30,975 bases of DNA, from positions 819-31,793 of the forward strand of contig QHYP01000236.1 of NCBI GenBank assembly GCA_003224195.1, read 5' to 3'. Under the pieces are notes generated by a model. It ran no database searches and was not told the DNA's origin. It saw nothing but the letters and a program-made list of their open reading frames with translations. The stretch is from Acidobacteriota bacterium (GTDB lineage: Bacteria; Acidobacteriota; Terriglobia; Acidiferrales; UBA7541). Shown here one piece after another: positions 24,886 to 30,975 of this stretch. How positions within the stretch are numbered: the first letter of the stretch is position 1; each line of letters opens with the position of its first letter. Both the position numbers and the translations under genes were made by a program.

Positions 24886-26604
24886 GTGATCTTCGACGAT
24901 TTGCGGGCCATCCAGCTCCGCTGCGGCTATCTGCCCGCGGCAGAGCTGCAGGCCCTTTCCAAGGGCACTCAGACGCCCCTTTACCAAATCCACAGCGTCG
25001 CCAGTTTCTATCCCCATTTTCAGTTGACCGAGCCTCTGCGCGCCGACGTGCGAGTCTGCGCCGACATGTCTTGCCACTTGAACGGCGCCTGCGAGCTGCG
25101 CGCCGCGCTTCAACAGCGGTTTGCCTCCGCGCACTCCGGTGAGGTGGCCCTCCGCGAAGTCTCCTGTCTCGGCCGCTGCGATCATGCTCCGGCCGCTTCC
25201 ATTAACGATTATATCTTCACGGACCTCGATCCCGAGCGCGCCGAAGCGCTCATTCGGGCCGCCATTCAGGGCGCTCCCTTGCACGGGCCGCATCCCGAAC
25301 AGACCCGGACGACATGCGCCTCGGACCCGTACGCGGGCGCCGAACCTTACGGGGTCGTCCGCAAGCTCGCGCAAACGCGAGACTGGGACGGCGTCCTCGC
25401 TGAATTGAAGGCTTCTGAACTTCGCGGCATGGGCGGGGCAGGGTTTCCCACGGAAATGAAATGGTCGCTCGTCCGCAAAATGCCGGGCGCTGAGAAATAC
25501 GTCGTCTGCAATGCGGATGAAAGCGAGCCCGGCACGATCAAGGACCGCTTCATCCTGTCGCATCTGCCGCATCTCGTCATCGAAGGCATGATCGTCGCGG
25601 GCTTCGTCACGGGGGCAAAAAAGGCGACGATCTACATTCGCCATGAATACCGCTTGCAGGAAGAAATACTGGGCGAAGAGATTCGGCGCTGTTATCGCTC
25701 AGGCATTCTCGGGAAAAAAATCCTGGGCAGCGACCTCGACTTCGATCTCGATATTTTTGTGAGTCCCGGCGGCTACATCTGCGGCGAAGAGAGCGCACTC
25801 CTGGAAGCCATGGAAGGCAAGCGCGCCGAGCCGCGCAACAAGCCTCCGTTCCCTGGTCAGGCCGGGCTGTGGCAAAAGCCCACGGTCATCAACAACGTGG
25901 AAACCTTCGCCAACGTGCCACAAATCCTCGCTCGCGGCGTCGAATGGTTCAAAGCGCAGGGACAGAACGGCTCGAAAGGACTGAAATTCGTTGGCGTGAG
26001 CGGCCACGTCGCGCACCCCGGCGTGTATGAAGTCCCCATGGGCACGCCGATGTCCAAGGTGATCTTCGGCCATGCAGGCGGTGTTCGCGGCGGCAGGCGG
26101 CTCAAGGCATTTGCGCCGTCGGGGCCGTCGTCCGGCTATTTGCCTGCCTCAATGGTGGACGTGCGGCTCGATTTCAAAGCGCTTGCCGACGCCGGCTCCA
26201 TGCTCGGCTCCGGCGCCATCGTCGTCTGCGACGAAGAGACCTGCATGCTCGACATGGCGCTCAACGCGGTGCGCTTCTATCGCAACGAGTCCTGCGGCAA
26301 GTGCGTACCGTGCCGCGTCGGCTCACAAAAAATGGCCGATCTGCTCGTCAAGTGGACGCAGGGGCGCATTTCAGAAGCGGAATACCGCGCCGATCTTGCG
26401 CTGCTCGAAGAACTCTCGGAAGCCATGCGCCTGACATCGATCTGCGGCCTTGGCCAAATCGCTCCCGCGCCGGTCACTTCGGTGCTGAAGCACTTCCGCG
26501 AAGAAGTTGACGCACACGTGCTAAAGGGTCAATGCCCCTCCGGCGCATGTCATTCGCCGGCCGGCCTGACCCGTGGAGCCCCGCGCGTAGGCATTCGCCC
26601 GTGA
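24886..26604 (+). CDS. NuoE-NuoF fusion: NADH-binding flavin/iron-sulfur subunit
   Basis: The 572-residue protein fuses two complex-I-type domains. The N-terminal thioredoxin-like NuoE domain (1-130) binds a [2Fe-2S] cluster through C58-x4-C63 and C94-x3-C98. The NuoF domain (about 150-545) has the FMN/NADH motif GMGGAGFPTEMKW (181-193), CNADESEPGTIKDR, CGEESALLEAMEG (299-311) and the [4Fe-4S] ligands C470-x2-C473-x2-C476 and C520. It should oxidise NAD(P)H (or reduce NAD(P)+) and pass electrons via FMN to clusters, as in HoxF, NuoEF and NADH-linked hydrogenases. GTG 24886 gives a NuoE N-terminus about 20-30 residues shorter than usual; no upstream start is apparent. The extra tail holds C550 and C555. 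Its stop overlaps the next start (GTGA). Confidence 0.92.
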   Translation: MIFDDLRAIQLRCGYLPAAELQALSKGTQTPLYQIHSVASFYPHFQLTEPLRADVRVCADMSCHLNGACELRAALQQRFASAHSGEVALREVSCLGRCDHAPAASINDYIFTDLDPERAEALIRAAIQGAPLHGPHPEQTRTTCASDPYAGAEPYGVVRKLAQTRDWDGVLAELKASELRGMGGAGFPTEMKWSLVRKMPGAEKYVVCNADESEPGTIKDRFILSHLPHLVIEGMIVAGFVTGAKKATIYIRHEYRLQEEILGEEIRRCYRSGILGKKILGSDLDFDLDIFVSPGGYICGEESALLEAMEGKRAEPRNKPPFPGQAGLWQKPTVINNVETFANVPQILARGVEWFKAQGQNGSKGLKFVGVSGHVAHPGVYEVPMGTPMSKVIFGHAGGVRGGRRLKAFAPSGPSSGYLPASMVDVRLDFKALADAGSMLGSGAIVVCDEETCMLDMALNAVRFYRNESCGKCVPCRVGSQKMADLLVKWTQGRISEAEYRADLALLEELSEAMRLTSICGLGQIAPAPVTSVLKHFREEVDAHVLKGQCPSGACHSPAGLTRGAPRVGIRP

Positions 26605-28763
26605 GCATAGGCGCCACACTTCCGGCCATGATAGATCTCACCATCGACGGAAATCCTGTCCGCGTCCCCGCCGGCACTAGCGTCTTTGACGCCGCGCGCA
26701 TGAAGGGAATCGCCATTCCCACCCTGTGCCACCTTCAGAACGAAACGCCCGTCGGCGTCTGCCGCCTCTGCGTTGTGGACACGGGCGCGCGTGTTTTCTC
26801 TGCCTCGTGCGTTCGGCCTGTCGAGCCGGGCATGAACGTCGTCACCAACTCCGAGAAAGTTCAAAGCGCCCGCCGCACTTTGCTCGAGCTGCTTCTGGCC
26901 GATCATCCTTCGCCCTGCGCGCGCCAGCAGCAGTCTGGCGACTGCGAGCTCGAGGCGCTCGGACGCGCTGCAGGGATAAAAGAGCCGCGCTTCTCGAAGC
27001 GCACTCTCGCGCGCGGGAAGGACGACTCTTCGCTTGCCATTGCTGTCGATCATGACGCCTGCATCCTCTGCGACCGCTGCATCCGCGGCTGCAATGAAAT
27101 CCGCAACAATTTCGTCCTCGGGCGCATGGGCAAAGGCTACGCTGCCGGCGTCGCGTTCGATCTCAACGCGCCAATGGGTGATTCGACCTGCATCTCCTGC
27201 GGTGAGTGCATGGTCTCCTGCCCCACCGGTGCCCTCACAAACAAAGGCATCGTTGGAACTGTCATCGCCGCCGGCGATGATGCGCAGCTCATCGAAGCCG
27301 AAGAGCTTCTTCACTTGCCCGTCTTCAAAGGTATCTCTGGCACCTTTCTTGAATTGAATCGCGGCGCGATCGTCAAGCGGCGAGTCCGGCACGGTGAAAT
27401 CATCTGCCGGGAGGGTGAGTTCGGCTCGACCGCATTTTATCTGCTCGAAGGCAAGGCCCGCGTCTCGATTTCGTCACCCATCGCGCATGTAAAGACCGAA
27501 GGCGGGGCGCGCGGGTTTTTCAAGCGTCTGACAAGCACTCTTGCCGTGCGCGACTCCGATGCGCGCGAAGAAGAAACCCGCGACCGCACCATCCCCATCG
27601 ACGCGTCCGTCGATCTGGCCTACGAAAACCCCGTCGCCGAGCTCGGACCCGGCGATCTCTTCGGCGAGATGACGTGCCTGAATTTCTATCCGCGCTCCGC
27701 GACCGTGCGGGCTGAAACCGATGTCCTCGCCTACGAAATGCTGCGCAACGTCCTGGACATCCTTATGAAGAACAAGACGTTCCGCGCTCAGCTCGACCAG
27801 AACTATCGCCGCCGGGCGCTCGAAAACCACCTTCGCGGCGTACCCATGTTCGCCGACCTCACACCCGACTTCATCGAACACCTGAAAGAAAGCGTCGAGC
27901 TTGTGCGCTACGCCCCCGGCCAGCTCATCGCGCGCCAGGGCGAACCTGCGGAGAGCTTTTATCTCGTGCGCATCGGCTTCGTAAAGATTTCGGAAAACTA
28001 TCCCGGCGGCGAACTCGTTCTCGCGTATCTCTCTCGCGGCGATTATTTCGGCGAGATCGGTCTTCTCGGCGGCGGTGTGAGGACAGCCACTTGCACGGCG
28101 CTCGATCACGTCGAACTCGTGCGCATCTCGAACGAAGATTTTCGCCAGATGATCGAACAGTTTCCCGCCGTCCGCCAGGGCCTCGAAAAAGTCGCCGCAG
28201 AGCGCCGCGCGCAGAATCAGCAGCGTTTGCAGATGGTCGAAAGCGTGCCCATCGACCAGTTCCTTTCGCAAGGGCTCATGGAAGCGCAGAGCCTCCTTAT
28301 CCTTGACCTCGAGCGCTGCACGCGCTGCGATGCCTGCGTGAACGCCTGCGCGGACGCTCACGACGGCGTCACGCGATTGATCCGCGACGGCTTGCGCTTC
28401 GAGCAATATCTCGTCGCCACGTCGTGTCGCCAGTGCCGCGACCCGCTCTGCATGGTCGGCTGTCCGGTCGGGTCCATCCGCCGCCGCAATTCGCTCGAAG
28501 TCATCATTGAGGATTGGTGCATCGGCTGCGGACTCTGCGCGCGCAACTGCCCGTATGGCAACATCAATCTGCATCCCTTTGAGGTCGTCGCCGAAGATCC
28601 GGATCGTCCGGGCCGCAAGAGGGCAATCGTGAAGCAGAAAGCCACGTCATGCGATCTCTGCACGCACTTGAAGGAGCCGAGTTGCGTGTACGCGTGCCCG
28701 CACGACGCCGCGCATCGCGTCGATCCACGCACATTCTTCGCTCCGTTGCTAGGCGGAAAATGA
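26601..28763 (+). CDS. NuoG-like / dual cyclic-nucleotide-binding / four-cluster ferredoxin fusion
   Basis: A 720-residue fusion. Residues 10-85 are a [2Fe-2S] ferredoxin (C43, C54, C57, C70). Residues 95-120 are a NuoG-type HxCC segment lacking one Cys (H102, C106, Q109, C115). Two [4Fe-4S] sites follow (C154/157/160/164 and C197/200/203/207). Two cNMP domains lie at about 240-395 and 415-530, with phosphate-cassette residues FGE/PRSAT (E356, R365) and FGE/VRTAT (E485, R494). The C-terminus (573-710) is a DmsB/NrfC-like module with four Cys-rich cluster sites. It has no molybdopterin domain. It likely takes electrons from the NuoEF partner and passes them to the membrane, with cyclic-nucleotide control inferred from the domains. 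GTG 26601 is chosen for the 4-base overlap; ATG 26628 is possible. Confidence 0.88.
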   Translation: MSIGATLPAMIDLTIDGNPVRVPAGTSVFDAARMKGIAIPTLCHLQNETPVGVCRLCVVDTGARVFSASCVRPVEPGMNVVTNSEKVQSARRTLLELLLADHPSPCARQQQSGDCELEALGRAAGIKEPRFSKRTLARGKDDSSLAIAVDHDACILCDRCIRGCNEIRNNFVLGRMGKGYAAGVAFDLNAPMGDSTCISCGECMVSCPTGALTNKGIVGTVIAAGDDAQLIEAEELLHLPVFKGISGTFLELNRGAIVKRRVRHGEIICREGEFGSTAFYLLEGKARVSISSPIAHVKTEGGARGFFKRLTSTLAVRDSDAREEETRDRTIPIDASVDLAYENPVAELGPGDLFGEMTCLNFYPRSATVRAETDVLAYEMLRNVLDILMKNKTFRAQLDQNYRRRALENHLRGVPMFADLTPDFIEHLKESVELVRYAPGQLIARQGEPAESFYLVRIGFVKISENYPGGELVLAYLSRGDYFGEIGLLGGGVRTATCTALDHVELVRISNEDFRQMIEQFPAVRQGLEKVAAERRAQNQQRLQMVESVPIDQFLSQGLMEAQSLLILDLERCTRCDACVNACADAHDGVTRLIRDGLRFEQYLVATSCRQCRDPLCMVGCPVGSIRRRNSLEVIIEDWCIGCGLCARNCPYGNINLHPFEVVAEDPDRPGRKRAIVKQKATSCDLCTHLKEPSCVYACPHDAAHRVDPRTFFAPLLGGK

Positions 28764-28778
28764 GGAGCCGAGCCGCGC

Positions 28779-29738
28779 ATGCGCATGGATGAAACACAAC
28801 GCGGCTGGCTGATCGCCTCGGCTGCGATTCTCGCCGTTGCGCTCGCTGTCTTCGTTCCGTATGCATACTTCTCTTCACAGGGGCCGCGCGGCGGCAGCGC
28901 AATTGGCCTTCTCTTCGGCGTCGTCGGGTTCGCGTTCATGATTTTCGCGGCGCTTCTGGGGGCGCGAAAGCGTGTGCCCACCTGGCGTGTCGGCCGCGCG
29001 CAGGCCTGGATGCGCGGTCATCTCTGGCTCGGATTGTTGAGCCTCCCGATCCTTCTCTTCCACGGCGGCTTTCACTTCGGCGGGACCCTCACGCGAGTCC
29101 TGATGTGGCTCCTGATTATTGTCGTTGGTAGCGGCGTCTTCGGCGCGGTCCTGCAACATTATTTGCCGGACATCATGACGTCCGATGCTCCGCTCGAAAC
29201 CATCTACGACGAAATCGCGCATGTGCGCGAACAGCTACTCGACGAAGCCGACCGCTATGTCGAGACTTGGTGCGGCTCTCTCCATCTTCAGCTTGCTGGC
29301 CCACAAGGCGCATCGCTTCATGCCGGCGGATTCTCAGCTATGCGGCCGATTACCCCGATTCGAGGTCCAGTGGCCGCGGGAATCGCGCCCGCAGCCGCTG
29401 TTGTCGCGCTCACGGAAGATGAGAGCGCGCCGCTCCGGCGCTTCTATCTGGAAGAAATGCGTCCGTTCCTGGATAGGCCGAGAGCGCGTGGCCAACGGCT
29501 TGCCAACGAAGCCAGGGCCACAAGCGCCTTTGAGGGTTTGAAGACCGCCCTGCCTCCAGCGGCGCACGCAATGCTCGCCGACCTTGAGGACGTTTGCGAG
29601 GAAGCGCGGCAACTCGAGCGTCAGGCGCGGCTGCATCACTGGCTGCACGGCTGGCTGCTCGTGCACATTCCGCTTTCACTGGCCTTAATTGCTCTGGGCG
29701 CCATTCACGCCGTGATGGCACTGCGCTATTCGTCTTAA
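28779..29738 (+). CDS. Integral membrane protein, probable di-heme cytochrome b subunit
   Basis: The 319-residue protein has about five transmembrane helices (near 9-30, 40-61, 80-100, 104-125 and 288-314) with a soluble loop of about 160 residues between the fourth and fifth. Histidines placed in or at helix ends (H81, H95, H99, and H287, H290, H296, H310) are spaced as heme b ligands would be. The segment HLWLGLLSLPILLFHGGFHFG is reminiscent of ferric-reductase or cytochrome b561-like cores. It would connect the cytoplasmic iron-sulfur proteins encoded upstream with the exported cytochrome c encoded downstream. GGAG at 28763 precedes ATG 28779; ATG 28785 is an alternative. The heme assignment is inferred from His positions only. 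Confidence 0.72.
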   Translation: MRMDETQRGWLIASAAILAVALAVFVPYAYFSSQGPRGGSAIGLLFGVVGFAFMIFAALLGARKRVPTWRVGRAQAWMRGHLWLGLLSLPILLFHGGFHFGGTLTRVLMWLLIIVVGSGVFGAVLQHYLPDIMTSDAPLETIYDEIAHVREQLLDEADRYVETWCGSLHLQLAGPQGASLHAGGFSAMRPITPIRGPVAAGIAPAAAVVALTEDESAPLRRFYLEEMRPFLDRPRARGQRLANEARATSAFEGLKTALPPAAHAMLADLEDVCEEARQLERQARLHHWLHGWLLVHIPLSLALIALGAIHAVMALRYSS

Positions 29739-29748
29739 CGGGTGATTC

Positions 29749-30975
29749 GTGGCTCGCGCACGCACAACAAAAAAGCTCGCGCAGCGCATCGACCTCAATT
29801 ATTTCAAGAAACCGACGCCGCTGAAGCGCGCCAAACTACTTCTCTCGATCCTGCTTCCAGTGCTCGCGGTCTCGTGGATCGCCTGGCGCGGCGCCTCGCG
29901 CGATGCGCGCGTTTATTCAAGGGGCCGGATGTCCGCGGCCCACGCCATCCTCGAGAGAGAGTGCGGAGTATGCCACCTGCAAGTTGCCGGCGCATTTTCC
30001 GCCAAGGCCGAAGATCGTGCGTGCCTCGCTTGTCATGACGGCCCCATCCATCATGGCAGTCAAGTCTCGACGCCCAACTGCGCCACCTGCCACGCCGAAC
30101 ATCGCGGCCGAGTCAGACTCTCCGCCGCGAGCAATGAATCCTGCGCAGCATGCCACGCCGAACTGAGAACGAAGAGCGGCGCACCGAGCTTTGCGGCGCA
30201 CATTCGCACTTTTGAGAATGGCCATCCGCAATTCGCCGCCCTCCGCGGTGGCGCACGCGATTCCGGCACGATCAAGCTGAATCACGCGATCCACATGAAG
30301 CCAATTCGCCGCGGCCCCATCGGGCCCACCGTGCAGCTCGAATGCGGCGACTGCCACCGCCCAACGGCGGTCAGGGCAGAATGGCCCTACGCGGACGCGA
30401 AATACGTCGCGACGAAAACGAGCTACGCGGATCAAGGTGGCATGGCCCAGACTCCGACGAGCGCGCTCATGCCTCGCGCGCCAACATCAGGCCGCGAGTT
30501 GATGGCGCCGTTGAAGTTCGCCACTGCGTGTGCGGGTTGCCATCTGCTTGACTTCGACAAGCGCTTCAACGAAGGCGTTCCGCATGACAAGCCGGAAGTT
30601 GTTCGCGCGTTTCTCGTCAAGACGTTTTCGGGGTACATCATCGCGCATCCGGCCGAGTTGCGCGTAGTTCGCGAGCCGGACCGCAGCTTGACGGGCAGAC
30701 CGCTGCCTGCATCCGCGCGCATCCTCACGCCAGCGCAATGGGTGGTTGAGCGCACGGCAGAAGCGGAAGACCTGCTCTGGCGCAAAACCTGCAAACAGTG
30801 TCACACGCTCTCATTTTCGTCAGCCAATCTTCCGCCGGCCATAGCCAGCGCGAACGTCACGCTCCCTTGGATGCCGCATGCCAGGTTCGATCATGATGCG
30901 CACCGCGGCTTTTCCTGCGTGAGCTGCCATGCGCAAGCGCTGACCAGCACGGAAACGAGCGACATTCTCCTGCCG
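29749..30975 (+). CDS. Membrane-anchored multiheme cytochrome c (partial, at least 8 hemes)
   Basis: The frame is open from GTG 29749 to the right edge (409 codons) and runs off it. Residues 29-47 (KLLLSILLPVLAVSWIAW) form a signal anchor after a basic N-terminus. Eight CXXCH heme sites follow: C72, C92, C111, C132, C199, C261, C348 and C390. Extra His residues (H101, H102, H118, H179, H182, H385) could be distal ligands. The first four sites are closely packed, as in cytochrome c3-like or NapC/NrfH-linked carriers, and the later ones are widely spaced. It starts 10 bases after the cytochrome-b-like gene stop (GGGTGATTC before GTG), clearly the same operon. It should exchange electrons on the periplasmic side. 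The terminal partner is unknown and more hemes may lie beyond the edge. Confidence 0.9.
   Translation, partial: MARARTTKKLAQRIDLNYFKKPTPLKRAKLLLSILLPVLAVSWIAWRGASRDARVYSRGRMSAAHAILERECGVCHLQVAGAFSAKAEDRACLACHDGPIHHGSQVSTPNCATCHAEHRGRVRLSAASNESCAACHAELRTKSGAPSFAAHIRTFENGHPQFAALRGGARDSGTIKLNHAIHMKPIRRGPIGPTVQLECGDCHRPTAVRAEWPYADAKYVATKTSYADQGGMAQTPTSALMPRAPTSGRELMAPLKFATACAGCHLLDFDKRFNEGVPHDKPEVVRAFLVKTFSGYIIAHPAELRVVREPDRSLTGRPLPASARILTPAQWVVERTAEAEDLLWRKTCKQCHTLSFSSANLPPAIASANVTLPWMPHARFDHDAHRGFSCVSCHAQALTSTETSDILLP

Noticed and set aside
24886..28763. Complex I or NAD-reducing hydrogenase operon
   Set aside because: No proton-pumping membrane subunits, no NiFe or H-cluster motifs and no molybdopterin domain; the NuoG-like part continues into cNMP domains instead.

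Overview
The window is a GC-rich, gene-dense chromosomal stretch that most resembles Acidobacteriota. The evidence is a large TonB-dependent receptor with an N-terminal carboxypeptidase-regulatory-like domain, a tricorn-type protease with a charged Lys/Glu/Pro linker, multiheme cytochromes c and a CX4CH-containing cytochrome. There are no tRNA or rRNA genes, no insertion sequences, no CRISPR and no phage genes. The placement is inferred from gene content and was not computed. Two large genes run off the edges: the receptor at the left and a multiheme cytochrome c at the right.

Left third (1-8.3 kb): the receptor (minus), glycine oxidase thiO (plus), and two paralogous secreted VirB10/TrbI-like proteins (minus). 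A 66-residue orphan, a small zinc-ribbon protein and a NodB-type polysaccharide deacetylase follow. Four clusters of a palindromic repeat (TGACCGC-NN(N)-GCGGTCA) are scattered here. Three clusters open with a longer nested-hairpin unit just upstream of a minus-strand start codon. The inner stem of that unit shows a compensatory base-pair change between copies.

Middle (8.5-19.7 kb): a tightly overlapping plus-strand operon encodes a TPR/YaiO-like outer-membrane barrel, a membrane-anchored HEAT-repeat protein and a processive GT2 synthase. With the divergent deacetylase it looks like a synthase-dependent exopolysaccharide system. Next come a minus-strand NtrY/NtrX-like sensor kinase and sigma-54 activator pair, and a tricorn-protease gene broken by an exact 13-bp tandem duplication and a second lesion near the catalytic serine.

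Right third (19.7-31 kb): two small membrane proteins, a site-2 protease with CBS domains, a cytochrome P450 and a pentaheme-type cytochrome c. Divergent from these is the most notable locus. A NuoE-NuoF fusion is followed, with a GTGA overlap, by a 720-residue protein combining NuoG-like ferredoxin domains, two cyclic-nucleotide-binding domains and a four-cluster DmsB/NrfC-like ferredoxin. After it come a membrane protein with His-rich helices (probable cytochrome b) and a membrane-anchored cytochrome c with at least eight hemes. Together they suggest an electron conduit between NAD(H) and the periplasm that may be controlled by a cyclic nucleotide. I know of no characterised function for this assembly.
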